This document shows positions 1 through 8,316 of a stretch of 10,831 bases of DNA, in pieces. Position 1 is the stretch's first letter. Each line of letters begins with the position of its first letter. The notes below the pieces were generated by a model. That model did not search any database. It worked only from the letters and a program-made list of their open reading frames with translations, and was not told the DNA's origin. The DNA comes from CAYUEN01 sp964443745. GTDB lineage: Bacteria > Campylobacterota > Campylobacteria > Campylobacterales > QNZT01. The position numbers were made by a program, and so were the translations under genes. Location of the stretch: assembly GCA_964443745.1 (NCBI GenBank), contig CAYUEN010000046.1:1-10831 (forward strand), given 5' to 3'.

Positions 1-1471
1 AGAACTCTATCTTGTAGTCGAACCGACGGGAGAAAGCGGGGTCGATCGATTCGAGCAAGTTGGTCGTGGCGATCAAAACCCCTTCGAAACGTTCGATCTG
101 TTCGAGGAATATATTTTGCATCTGGTTGTGCATTTTATCCGCACTCCCTCCCCCGCCGGAAGTTCTGGCGCTCAGAAACTGATCCGCTTCGTTCAACAAC
201 AATACCGGATCGCTTTTGGTCTTGGTCGCAAGCTCCCTGTAGGTATCGAAAATCTTTCTGACGTTCTTTTCGCTCTCCCCCACATACATCGAAAGAATTT
301 TGGAGCAGTCGAAGCTGAGCACTTTGCGTTTGAGTGATTTCGCGAGCGAAAGCGCCGTCATCGTTTTCCCCGTACCGGGAGGGCCGTAGAAGATCATCCT
401 TGCATCCAGCCCGCTTCGCTTTTCGCGGATACCCCAAGATTTGAGAAGTTTGAGAACGTTTTTGTCCATCTGCTTCAGGATCGTATCGAGCAACGCACGT
501 GTTTTGGGATGGAGCACCACGTCGTCGATATCGGTTTTGGGTGTGATGAGTTCGAAAATCTCCTGCTCTTTTACGAGCGTGTCGAGTTTGAGCACCTTTT
601 TCTTCTTCTTTTTGTGCGGATGGATGATCCCCCGCAAAAACTCCTCCGTCACGAAAAAACTGCGTGTCACACCCCCGAAGGAGGTGAGCATTTCGTCGTA
701 GTCGATGATCTCCTCTTCGATCAGTGTCGCCCCCTCCTCCAATAACGAACGGTTCTTGATCTTGTCGTACTCGTTTTCGCTGATGAGATCGATCAGAGTG
801 TTCATCTCCCGTAGACTCTCCAGTTCGCCCGAATACTCCTCCTTCAAAAGCGCCAGAAAAATGATCTGCTCCTTTTGGGAAAGATGGTAATCCCTAAAAA
901 GCGTCTCCACCGCCAGCGGTGTCTTCGTTACCGAAATGCGCTCGTCGATGCGGCTTTCGAGTTTTTTCAGCCGGCTCTGAAGCCGTGTGATATTGGGAGA
1001 GCTTTTCGCGAAGCTATGTCTGAGTGCGCTGATTTTTCGATAGAGTTCGATGCGCTCGAATTGATCCCGAAGATACTCCAGGTGGTCGCTATAGGCCGTC
1101 GCTTCGGGGAGCGCGGTCTCGAGCGTCCCTCTTTCCGCCAGTTTGATGAAAGAGCCGCTGAGTGCCACGGAGGTGTTGATCAGCTCCAGATTCGTCACCT
1201 CCCCTATTTTGATCTGGGAAAAACTGCTTTGTGCGATCCATCCGAGTTCGAGCAGATTTTTGACCAGCGGAAGCTTTTTGAGATAGTCGTAGCCTTCCAT
1301 CTCGAAAAGCTCGCTGAGCATTTCGTAGACGGAATTCTCTTCGCTACCGCGGACATGACGGTTCGCCAGATACCTCAGCAGCAGCGCTTCCTCTTTCGTA
1401 CATTTGAGCTGGGAGAAGATCTTCGTCTTTTCTATCTCTTCACACTCCAGAAAATCGATAAGATAATCCAA
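1..1471 (-). CDS. AAA+ family ATPase (SpoVK/COG0464-like), C-terminus cut off by window edge
   Basis: Reading the minus strand from TTG at 1471 gives an open frame of about 490 codons that leaves the window at its left edge. The first ~360 residues are charged and mostly helical-looking, with no family I recognise; they include a run of six lysines after His (about 599-620). The AAA+ core follows. Walker A is GPPGTGKT at residues 363-370 (bases 385-362), followed by a pore-loop-like MYVGESEKN. Walker B is LLLNEAD, with N427 in place of the usual Asp and E428 retained. Sensor 1 is ATTN, and an arginine-finger-type DPAFSRRFD sits close to the edge. The family remodels or unfolds protein substrates using ATP; the substrate here is unknown. 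TTG is chosen because AAAGGG lies 7 bases upstream, an in-frame TAG lies further upstream, and no in-frame ATG or GTG lies between. It is divergent from the glucan genes, so functional linkage to them is not implied. Confidence 0.85.
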   Translation of the reverse strand, partial: MDYLIDFLECEEIEKTKIFSQLKCTKEEALLLRYLANRHVRGSEENSVYEMLSELFEMEGYDYLKKLPLVKNLLELGWIAQSSFSQIKIGEVTNLELINTSVALSGSFIKLAERGTLETALPEATAYSDHLEYLRDQFERIELYRKISALRHSFAKSSPNITRLQSRLKKLESRIDERISVTKTPLAVETLFRDYHLSQKEQIIFLALLKEEYSGELESLREMNTLIDLISENEYDKIKNRSLLEEGATLIEEEIIDYDEMLTSFGGVTRSFFVTEEFLRGIIHPHKKKKKKVLKLDTLVKEQEIFELITPKTDIDDVVLHPKTRALLDTILKQMDKNVLKLLKSWGIREKRSGLDARMIFYGPPGTGKTMTALSLAKSLKRKVLSFDCSKILSMYVGESEKNVRKIFDTYRELATKTKSDPVLLLNEADQFLSARTSGGGGSADKMHNQMQNIFLEQIERFEGVLIATTNLLESIDPAFSRRFDYKIEF

Positions 1472-1478
1472 TCGTACA

Positions 1479-1484
1479 CCCTTT
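1479..1484 (-). promoter_or_regulatory. Ribosome binding site AAAGGG deciding the TTG start of the AAA+ gene
   Basis: On the minus strand AAAGGG ends 7 bases before TTG at 1471. The only nearby ATG (minus strand, overlapping the -10 box) and the nearby GTG lie in a different frame, so this site supports the TTG start. Confidence 0.55.
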
Positions 1485-1492
1485 TTGACGCC

Positions 1493-1498
1493 ATTATA
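1493..1498 (-). promoter_or_regulatory. Putative -10 box TATAAT of the AAA+ gene
   Basis: A perfect TATAAT on the minus strand, preceded by TTTTGAG, resembles the T-rich-plus-TATAAT housekeeping promoters of Campylobacterota, where a good -35 box is often missing (none is seen here). It would give a leader of roughly 15 bases carrying the AAAGGG site. Overlap of the box with an ATG in another frame does not argue against it. Confidence 0.5.
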
Positions 1499-1537
1499 CT
1501 CAAAATCTCTCTAACATAGCGCATGGCAAAGATTTGG

Positions 1538-1561
1538 TACAATTTTTGCTGATATTACAAT
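1538..1561 (+). promoter_or_regulatory. Putative promoter of the glucan operon (two TACAAT candidates)
   Basis: The 118-base divergent spacer holds two TACAAT hexamers on the plus strand, at 1538-1543 and 1556-1561. The second follows a TTTTTGCTGATAT tract, which fits the T-rich -16 region typical of epsilonproteobacterial sigma-70 promoters. No convincing -35 is seen for either. The gene at 1590 has AAAGGA at 1577-1582, 7 bases before its ATG. Confidence 0.4.
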
Positions 1562-1589
1562 CTATTTAAAAACCCGAAAGGATTGTTTC

Positions 1590-4100
1590 ATGAAAGCCGT
1601 CGTAATGGCGGGCGGATTCGGAACCAGAATCCAGCCTCTGACCCACACCCTTCCCAAACCGATGCTCCCGATCGTCAACCGGCCGATGATGGAGCATGTC
1701 ATCGTCAAGCTCAGAGACGATCTGAACATCACGGAATTCGTGATTTTGCTCTATTTCAAACCCGAAACGATCAAATCCTATTTCGAAGACGGCAGTGCTT
1801 GGGGCGTGAATATCACCTACGTCCTGCCCGACGACGACTACGGCACCGCCGGTGCGGTCAAATGCGCCCAGAAACATCTGCGGGACGACAATTTCATCGT
1901 CGTAAGCGGAGACCTGGTAACCGATTTCGATTTCGGAAAGATCGCTTCCGCCCACCGAAAGAAAAACTCAAAACTCACGATCGCCCTCACCCCCGTCGAA
2001 GATCCCCTGCAATTTGGAGTCGTAATCACCGACGAGGAGGAGAGAATCGAAAAATTTCTGGAAAAGCCGGGCTGGGGAGAGGTCTTCAGCGATACGATCA
2101 ATACCGGTATCTACGTCATAGAACCGGAAATTCTGGATTACATTCCGCTCGAAAGCAGTTTCGATTTCGCCAAAGATCTCTTCCCCCTGCTGATGGAGGA
2201 GGGAATCACGCTGCATGGTCCGAAAATCACGGGTTATTGGCGAGACGTCGGCAATCCCCAGAGTTATCGCGAAGTGTACGACGATATCCTCGGCGGAAAG
2301 GTCGATTTTCCTTTTTCGGGCTTCAAAATCGAAAAAGGTGTCGATCTGCTTTTCACCGCGGAGGCGGACGTTCCGAAGCGTCTGGAGCACAAAGGGGTCG
2401 TGATCCTGGGAGAAAACGTCACCATCGGCGAGCATGTTCGGCTTCACAACGTCGTCGTCGGCAACAACGTCCGCATCGAAGAGGGCGCCTCCCTCCACAA
2501 CTGCGTTCTCTGGAACGATATCACCGTCGGAAAAGATTCGCGTCTGTGCCATGCGGTCATCTGCGACCGCAACCGCCTGGGAGAGGGCACCTTCATCAAA
2601 AAAGGGGCCATCATCGCGGACAACTGCGACATTCTCGACCACGTCACGATCGAAAAGGACGTCATCGTCTGGCCGGACAAAATCATCGAAGAGAACGCGA
2701 TCGTCAGCAACAACGTCGTCTGGGGCAGCAAATACAAATCCTCCATTTTCGAAGAGGGAATGGTCCGCGGCCGCACCAATATCGAACTCTCCTGCGAAAT
2801 GTCGACCAAACTCGCCGAAGCCCTCGGCGCGATGCTCCCGCTCGGCAGCCGGGTCTACGTCTCCAGAGACTACCACAGAAGCTCTCGGATGCTCAAGCGC
2901 GCTTTTCTGGGCGGACTGCTCTCTTCGGGCATCAACGCCGTGGACATCACCTACATGCCCGCCGCCGCGATGCGTTACCATCTCGCCCACCGCGAAGATA
3001 TCACGGCCGGCGTCCATTTTCGCCAAAGCGTCACCGACAAAACCCATACGGAGATTCTCTTTTTCACCGAAGAGGGGTTGCGTATCGATACCAATATGGC
3101 CAAAAACATCGAACGCCTCTTCTTCAGAGAGCGTTTTAGACGGGTCGATCCCGACGATATCGGAGAGATACAGGTGGCGGAGTTTCTGGAGAAGGAGTAC
3201 AAAGAGGAGATTCTCGCCCATCTGGATATGGACGCGATCAAAATCGCCGAATACAAAGTGATCGTCGACATGATGCACGGATCGGTCGCCAAAATCTACC
3301 CCGACTTGCTCAACGCCCTCCAGATCGAGCACATCATGCTCAACGTCAACCCCGACGAAAAAAAACTCTCCACTCTTCCCACGCTGGAGAAAAAGTCGAG
3401 AGAGAATCTCTCCAAAATCGTCCGAAGTCTCGCGTACGACCTGGGATTCATCATCTATCCCAACGGCCAGAAGATGATTCTCTCCACCGACAAAGGGGAG
3501 ATTCTCCCGCCGCATCTGGCACTTCTGGCCGTCCTCAATCTCGTCGACAAGACAGCACCCAAAATGCGAAAAGTCTTTCTCCCCTCCTGGGCGCCCGACA
3601 TCTTCGACGAAAAATTTCGAAACCTTGAAATCGAACGGGGCAAATACCGCAACTTCACCGCCAAGAAGCTAAGAGAGTACTATCTGGTCGCATCGGTGGA
3701 GGGAAATTTCGCCTTTACGGAGTTCGCTCTCAACCGAGACGCGATCTACGCCAGTCTGAAAGTGCTGGAGATGCTAAGCGCGAGTCATCTGCATCTGGGA
3801 GAGATCGTTCGGGAAATCGGAAACTTCTTCTATACGCAGACGCAGGTCGCCTGCCCGTCCGGCCTGAAGGGGCGTATGATGCGCAGATTCGTCGAAGACG
3901 CCAAAGGCAAACGCGCTTCGATGGAAGACGGTGTCAAGATCTGGTTCGATACCCACGCCTGGATCCTGATGATTCCCGACCAATACAGCGACAACCTCAA
4001 TCTCTACGTCCAGGCCGAAAACGAAACCAAAGGCGAATCGCTCCTGCGACGCTACAGAGAGAAGATCGAAGAGTGGACCGGTGAAAAAGACGACCGTTAA
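1590..4100 (+). CDS. Sugar-1-phosphate nucleotidyltransferase fused to LbH repeats and a degenerate phosphohexomutase domain
   Basis: 836 residues in three parts. Residues 1-235 are a GT-A nucleotidyltransferase: GGFGTRIQPLT and LPKPM (8-25) bind the nucleotide, GD at 107-108 is the usual metal-binding pair, and WRDVGNP at 217-223 is typical. It should join a sugar-1-phosphate to an NTP. Residues ~260-380 are hexapeptide repeats of a left-handed beta-helix. Residues ~395-830 follow the phosphohexomutase fold (VYVSRDYHRSSRMLKRA at 422-438 matches the domain I start), but the catalytic loops are gone: the TASHNP region reads RQSVTD (478-483), DGDADR is reduced to YD-LGF near 616-620, GExSGH reads EGNFAF (704-709), and RPSGTEP reads IPDQYSD (795-801). 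Similar fusions are annotated as mannose-1-phosphate guanylyltransferase in cyanobacteria. Next to glucan enzymes, glucose-1-phosphate is the more likely sugar; the base (ADP, UDP or GDP) cannot be read from sequence. ATG is supported by AAAGGA 7 bases upstream. The gene overlaps its successor by 20 bases. Confidence 0.88.
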   Translation: MKAVVMAGGFGTRIQPLTHTLPKPMLPIVNRPMMEHVIVKLRDDLNITEFVILLYFKPETIKSYFEDGSAWGVNITYVLPDDDYGTAGAVKCAQKHLRDDNFIVVSGDLVTDFDFGKIASAHRKKNSKLTIALTPVEDPLQFGVVITDEEERIEKFLEKPGWGEVFSDTINTGIYVIEPEILDYIPLESSFDFAKDLFPLLMEEGITLHGPKITGYWRDVGNPQSYREVYDDILGGKVDFPFSGFKIEKGVDLLFTAEADVPKRLEHKGVVILGENVTIGEHVRLHNVVVGNNVRIEEGASLHNCVLWNDITVGKDSRLCHAVICDRNRLGEGTFIKKGAIIADNCDILDHVTIEKDVIVWPDKIIEENAIVSNNVVWGSKYKSSIFEEGMVRGRTNIELSCEMSTKLAEALGAMLPLGSRVYVSRDYHRSSRMLKRAFLGGLLSSGINAVDITYMPAAAMRYHLAHREDITAGVHFRQSVTDKTHTEILFFTEEGLRIDTNMAKNIERLFFRERFRRVDPDDIGEIQVAEFLEKEYKEEILAHLDMDAIKIAEYKVIVDMMHGSVAKIYPDLLNALQIEHIMLNVNPDEKKLSTLPTLEKKSRENLSKIVRSLAYDLGFIIYPNGQKMILSTDKGEILPPHLALLAVLNLVDKTAPKMRKVFLPSWAPDIFDEKFRNLEIERGKYRNFTAKKLREYYLVASVEGNFAFTEFALNRDAIYASLKVLEMLSASHLHLGEIVREIGNFFYTQTQVACPSGLKGRMMRRFVEDAKGKRASMEDGVKIWFDTHAWILMIPDQYSDNLNLYVQAENETKGESLLRRYREKIEEWTGEKDDR

Positions 4101-6159
4101 CTTCCTGTGGCATATGCACCAGCCCTACTACAGGGACGACCAAAGCGGCGAGATCGTGATGCCCTGGGTCTTTTTGCACGCGATCAAAGACTACTACGAT
4201 ATGCTCTGGTATCTTGAGAGGGTCCCGGGGATCAAAGCGACGTTCAACCTCGTTCCCTCTCTGCTCGTGCAGTTGAAGGCTTACGAATCGTTCGAAGTGC
4301 GCGACAAACTGCTGATCGCGCTTCGTAAAAAGGTGGACCGGCTCCGAGACGACGAGCGAATCTATCTGGCCGAATACCTCTTTTTCGCGAATGTGGAACG
4401 GATGATCAAACCGCTCCCGCGTTATTTCTCCCTCTATCGCAAGAAGATGGCCTGCGAAAGCGACGAAGAGGCGAGTGCGCTTTTTGACGACGAGGAGTTT
4501 CTGGATCTGGAAGTGCTCTTTCTGCTCTCCTGGTGCGGCCCCTACCTGAGGACGCACGACCCCATCGTCAAAACGCTGCTGCAAAAGGGGGAGCGATTCA
4601 CGGAGTCGGAAAAGATCTCGCTGCTTAGGCAACTTGGCGATTTCATCAAGACGATCGTCCCCTACTACAGAAAGATGATGGAAAAAGGCCGCATCGAAAT
4701 CTCCACCACCCCCTTCAACCACCCCATCTCCCCTCTGCTGCTTGATATCAAAAACGCCCAAAAAGCCGACCCCGACATCCCGCTTCCGGATGTAAAGGGA
4801 AATCTGGCCGACGACGCACACGAACAGATCCGGCGCGCGATCGCCTACTACACCCGCTGTTTCGGACGAGAACCGGCGGGATTCTGGCCGGCGGAAGGGG
4901 CGGTGAGTTACGAATTTCTGGATATTCTGGCCGACTACGGACTCGAGTGGGCCGCAAGCGACGAAGAGATCCTCTACAAAACGATCAAAAAAGATACCAA
5001 AGCGGCGATCTACCGTAGAAACCGGCTCCATCTCAAAAAGCGCTCTCTCTCCCTCTTTTTCAGAGACCACGCCCTTAGCGATCTGATCGGATTCACCTAC
5101 AGCGGATGGGAAGCCGAATCGGCGGTCGAGGATTTCGTCCGCAGAATCGAGACAATTCATGAAAGCGGAGAAGAAAACAGCCAAATAAGCGTCATCCTCG
5201 ATGGTGAAAACGCATGGGAATACTACCCCGACAACGCGTCGCACTTTTTCGATCTGCTCTACCGCAGACTCGCCGAACTCCCTTGGTGTGAAACCGCCAC
5301 GATGAGCGAAAGCGCCCAAGATGAAACGATCCCGGAATTCGAACTCTTCTCTCTGGAGCCCGGCAGCTGGATCGGCGGAAATTTCGACATCTGGATCGGT
5401 CATCCCGAAAAGAACAGAGCGTGGGAGTGGATCTATCGAACCAAAGCCGATTACCAAAAGTGCGAATCCCGACTCGACGAAACGAAACGAAAGCGGATTT
5501 TGAAAGAGTTTCTGATCGCCGAGAGCAGCGACTGGTTCTGGTGGTACGGCGACGACCACCACACGGTGCAGAAAGAGACTTTCGACGCCCTTTTTCGCAA
5601 ACACCTGATCAACATCTACCACCTGATGGAGCAACCACCCCCACAAGCGCTCTTCGCTCCCATTCTCACCACGAAAAGCGGACCCAAAACCCCCTTTCTC
5701 AAAGAGCCCGTCTCACGAATCACACCCCGAATAGACGGAAAAATCACCACCTTTTTCGAGTGGATGGGAGCGGGCGAAATGGATCTTCCACGCGAACTCT
5801 CCGCCATGAATACGGAGGAGTTTCCGATTGAAAAGGTACTTTTCGGATGGGATGAATCCTACGCCTACTTCGCATTCGTCGGCACACCGGATGCGTTGTC
5901 GAAAAACTCGTGGATCGAACTTCCGCTTCCCGATCGAACGCTCCATTTCGATATCGATGCGAAGGAGCGCCGAAAAACCGACGATATCCTCTACGAAAGC
6001 GGAACGATTTTCGAGCTGCGTATCCCCAAAGAGCGGGTGTGGGACAAAGCGATCTCTTTCCGGTTGATGCGAAAAGAGGGGATTTTACAGCAGATTCCCC
6101 TCTACTCGAAACTCACCCTCAAAGAGACCGACCATCTCGAGAAACACTGGTTCGTCTAA
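4081..6159 (+). CDS. GH57 alpha-amylase-type glucan hydrolase/transferase (COG1449-like)
   Basis: 692 residues, GTG start inside the end of the preceding gene, with a GAAGAG site 7 bases upstream; the protein begins directly with the GH57 first strand. The five GH57 conserved regions are visible: HMHQP (11-15); GRIEISTTPFNHP (203-215); FWPAEG with E272 as the likely nucleophile; RDHALSDLIGF with D334 (or D329) as the likely acid/base; and ILDGENAWEYYP (372-383). A further family motif, SSDWFWWYGDDHH, is at 482-494. Residues ~545-692 form a separate beta-rich C-terminal domain starting RITPRIDGK, common in long GH57 proteins and possibly glucan-binding. There is no signal peptide, so it acts in the cytoplasm on alpha-1,4/1,6-glucan. 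GH57 includes alpha-amylases, amylopullulanases, branching enzymes and glucanotransferases. The WPAEG motif and length favour the amylase/pullulanase-type group over the ~530-residue branching enzymes, but the exact reaction is not certain. Confidence 0.85.
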   Translation: MKKTTVNFLWHMHQPYYRDDQSGEIVMPWVFLHAIKDYYDMLWYLERVPGIKATFNLVPSLLVQLKAYESFEVRDKLLIALRKKVDRLRDDERIYLAEYLFFANVERMIKPLPRYFSLYRKKMACESDEEASALFDDEEFLDLEVLFLLSWCGPYLRTHDPIVKTLLQKGERFTESEKISLLRQLGDFIKTIVPYYRKMMEKGRIEISTTPFNHPISPLLLDIKNAQKADPDIPLPDVKGNLADDAHEQIRRAIAYYTRCFGREPAGFWPAEGAVSYEFLDILADYGLEWAASDEEILYKTIKKDTKAAIYRRNRLHLKKRSLSLFFRDHALSDLIGFTYSGWEAESAVEDFVRRIETIHESGEENSQISVILDGENAWEYYPDNASHFFDLLYRRLAELPWCETATMSESAQDETIPEFELFSLEPGSWIGGNFDIWIGHPEKNRAWEWIYRTKADYQKCESRLDETKRKRILKEFLIAESSDWFWWYGDDHHTVQKETFDALFRKHLINIYHLMEQPPPQALFAPILTTKSGPKTPFLKEPVSRITPRIDGKITTFFEWMGAGEMDLPRELSAMNTEEFPIEKVLFGWDESYAYFAFVGTPDALSKNSWIELPLPDRTLHFDIDAKERRKTDDILYESGTIFELRIPKERVWDKAISFRLMRKEGILQQIPLYSKLTLKETDHLEKHWFV

Positions 6160-6160
6160 A

Positions 6161-6166
6161 AAGGAG
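6161..6166 (+). promoter_or_regulatory. Ribosome binding site AAGGAG fixing the start at 6171
   Basis: AAGGAG lies directly after the stop of the upstream gene and 4 bases before ATG 6171. This chooses the 679-residue form over a longer in-frame extension back to 5910 that would overlap the upstream gene in another frame. Confidence 0.75.
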
Positions 6167-6170
6167 TATC

Positions 6171-8210
6171 ATGAAAAAAACCGCGCTGCTACTGGGGCTG
6201 CACTGCCACCAACCCGTCGACAATTTTCACGAAGTGCTCGACGAAGCGATCGTCAAATCCTATCTTCCGTTTTTCGAAATCGCCGCCCGATATCCGTCGT
6301 TTCGTTTCAGTCTGCACTATAGCGGATGGCTGCTCGAATACATCCGCGACCATGCTCCCCGGCTCTTCGCGTTGATGCAAAAACTCGCTTTCAGAGAGCA
6401 GGTGGAGTTTCTCACCGGAGGATTCTACGAACCGATCCTCGCCTCCATCCCCTCGAAAGATCGGATCGCCCAGATAGAGAAGCTCAGCGCCTTCATCCAG
6501 ACCCACTTCTCCCAACGTCCCAAAGGACTCTGGCTTACCGAACGCGTCTGGGACGGGGCGATCGCGACGGATCTGGTCGCTTGCGGCATCGAATACGTCA
6601 TCGTCGACGACTACCACTTCATCAGCAGCGGTTTCGACCGGCACAACCTCAACGGCTACTTCGTCACCGAAGAGGAGGGGCTCAAACTCAAACTCTTCCC
6701 GATCAACAAGCGGCTGCGTTATCAGATCCCCTTCGCTCCCGAAAAGGAGGCATGCGACTATCTGGAGAGTATCGCGGACGAAAAATTGAGCGCAGGGGTG
6801 ATTTTCGACGACGGAGAGAAATTCGGAATCTGGCCGAAGACCTTCGAATGGGTCTACGAAAAAGGGTGGCTGGAGCGTTTCATCAAGGCGGTACTAAAAA
6901 GCGACCTCATCGAGCCGATTCGCTACGGCGACTATCTGCTGCGTGCCAAACCGATCTCCCTGGCCTATCTGCCCACGACCTCCTATTTCGAGATGGGAGA
7001 GTGGTCTCTGGGGGCGAAAGAGGCTTTGGAGTTGGAAAAGATCAAGGAGAAACTCACGGAAAGCTTTCCCGCCGAAACGATCGAAAAATTCGTCAAAGGG
7101 TCGATTTGGAAAAATTTTCTGGTCAAATATTACGAAGCCAATCACATCCACAAACGTATGCTCGCCCTCTCCAACGACGCCAAAGAGGATCCCCTCTATC
7201 TGGAAAACCTCTACAAGGCGCAAACCAACGACGTCCTTTGGCATGGCGTCTTCGGCGGCATCTACCTGCCCAATCTCAGAGACAACGCCTACCGCTTCAT
7301 CATCGAATGCGAAAACCGTATCTACCGCGACAGAGAATCGCTTCTAGTCAGCGATTTCAATTGCGACGGCTACGACGAGATCAAGTGCGTCACCAAGGAG
7401 ATCATCGCCCTCTTCGACACCAAAAACGGGGGACAACTCTGCGAACTCGATCTGCGCGAAAAGGCGTTCAACTACGCCAACACGCTCACCCGCTACGAAG
7501 AAGCCTATCATGACAAAATCCGTCATCCCGCCCCCCGGAAGAGAGACGAAAAGCGGATCGAAGAGGAGGAGGGGATCTCCACGATCCACGACCTGAATAT
7601 CTCCGATATCGCGAAATACGAACCCTATCTGATTACCGACTGGTATCACAAAAACTGCTTCATCGACCATATCGTCGACGAGAATTTCGACCCGAAACAC
7701 TTCTACCGATGCGATTTCGCGGAATACGGAGACTTCGCCAACCAACCCTTCGACCTGGTCGAAAACCGTGAACTCACCGTCGGTCTGGAGCGTGAGGGGG
7801 GAATCTATATCGCCTCACGCCGATACCCGACTTCACTACGAAAATATTTTACGCTCGAAGGTGGAAAGATCGCGTTTTCGATCGGGATCGATACCCCGGT
7901 CGATCATCTCTTCTATCTGATGGAACACAACCTTCACTTCGCCGACAGCAGCAGAATCCTCATCGACGACTCCCCCTTCATGAGCGAACAGACGATGAGC
8001 GGGCAGAGAAACTTGAGCATCTACGACCCCTACACGGAAAAAACGCTGCTTTTTAGTTTCTCCGATCCCGTGGACATCACGATATGCCGGCTCGACACCC
8101 TTTCGCAGAGCGAGGCGGGATTCGAACTGACCAATCAGGGAATCACGCTGGGATTCAAGTTGCCGCTGAGAAACCGTATCCTGCTCGAAGGGTCGCTGGA
8201 ATTGATCTGA
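6171..8210 (+). CDS. GH57 4-alpha-glucanotransferase
   Basis: 679 residues, close to the ~659 of the Thermococcus litoralis enzyme. It cuts alpha-1,4 bonds and moves the released maltooligosaccharide to another glucan (disproportionation), remodelling chains in the cytoplasm. The catalytic domain covers ~1-270: GLHCHQPVDNF at the N-terminus; TGGFYEPIL (82-90); WLTERVWD (121-128), with E124 matching the known nucleophile; and FDDGEKFGIWP (212-222), with D214 matching the acid/base. A middle helical domain (DUF1925 type) includes TTSYFEMGEWSLGA (269-282), and the C-terminal beta-sandwich (DUF1926 type) starts near LWHGVFGGIYLPNLR (356-370). All key residues are present, so it should be active. 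The start follows AAGGAG. It sits 11 bases after the other GH57 gene, implying co-transcription and translational coupling. The first GH57 gene has a different CSR3 and C-terminal domain, so the pair are not recent duplicates. Confidence 0.93.
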   Translation: MKKTALLLGLHCHQPVDNFHEVLDEAIVKSYLPFFEIAARYPSFRFSLHYSGWLLEYIRDHAPRLFALMQKLAFREQVEFLTGGFYEPILASIPSKDRIAQIEKLSAFIQTHFSQRPKGLWLTERVWDGAIATDLVACGIEYVIVDDYHFISSGFDRHNLNGYFVTEEEGLKLKLFPINKRLRYQIPFAPEKEACDYLESIADEKLSAGVIFDDGEKFGIWPKTFEWVYEKGWLERFIKAVLKSDLIEPIRYGDYLLRAKPISLAYLPTTSYFEMGEWSLGAKEALELEKIKEKLTESFPAETIEKFVKGSIWKNFLVKYYEANHIHKRMLALSNDAKEDPLYLENLYKAQTNDVLWHGVFGGIYLPNLRDNAYRFIIECENRIYRDRESLLVSDFNCDGYDEIKCVTKEIIALFDTKNGGQLCELDLREKAFNYANTLTRYEEAYHDKIRHPAPRKRDEKRIEEEEGISTIHDLNISDIAKYEPYLITDWYHKNCFIDHIVDENFDPKHFYRCDFAEYGDFANQPFDLVENRELTVGLEREGGIYIASRRYPTSLRKYFTLEGGKIAFSIGIDTPVDHLFYLMEHNLHFADSSRILIDDSPFMSEQTMSGQRNLSIYDPYTEKTLLFSFSDPVDITICRLDTLSQSEAGFELTNQGITLGFKLPLRNRILLEGSLELI

Positions 8211-8216
8211 ATGGGT

Positions 8217-8258
8217 AGAGGCGTAGCATTCCCGAATTTTCCGGAAAAGATCGCCTCT
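8217..8258 (+). terminator. Inverted repeat after the GH57 pair; weak terminator or processing hairpin
   Basis: AGAGGCG (8217-8223) pairs with CGCCTCT (8252-8258), a 7-bp stem around a 28-base loop that itself contains the perfect 12-base palindrome TTTTCCGGAAAA (8237-8248). No T tract follows, so classical rho-independent termination is doubtful. It could be an mRNA processing or stability element between the GH57 genes and the GT35 gene. Confidence 0.3.
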
Positions 8259-8316
8259 TCGCGTTCATCTTTCGACGCCGATCGGACGATCTATCTCATT
8301 GAAAGTGACTCTATCT

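Noticed and set aside
875..1519. 214-codon plus-strand frame opposite the AAA+ gene
   Set aside because: No motif or ribosome site; the minus-strand frame is continuous through the whole region into a canonical AAA+ core.
1524..1538. TGGCAAAGATTTGGT resembling a sigma-54 promoter
   Set aside because: The -12 element reads GT instead of GC at the required 10-base spacing and TTGC is absent, so the match is too poor.
1583..3139. A 518-codon arginine/histidine-rich plus-strand frame and a 515-codon minus-strand frame (1968-3515) over the nucleotidyltransferase gene
   Set aside because: Both are shadows of the 836-residue gene, caused by its codon bias; translations are low-complexity with no recognisable motif.
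3997..5646. 549-codon minus-strand open frame opposite the first GH57 gene
   Set aside because: Antisense shadow; the plus strand carries all five GH57 motifs in the same region.
5910..6170. In-frame 5' extension of the 4-alpha-glucanotransferase by 87 codons
   Set aside because: It overlaps the upstream GH57 gene, lacks GH57 sequence, and ATG 6171 has AAGGAG immediately upstream followed by the expected family N-terminus.
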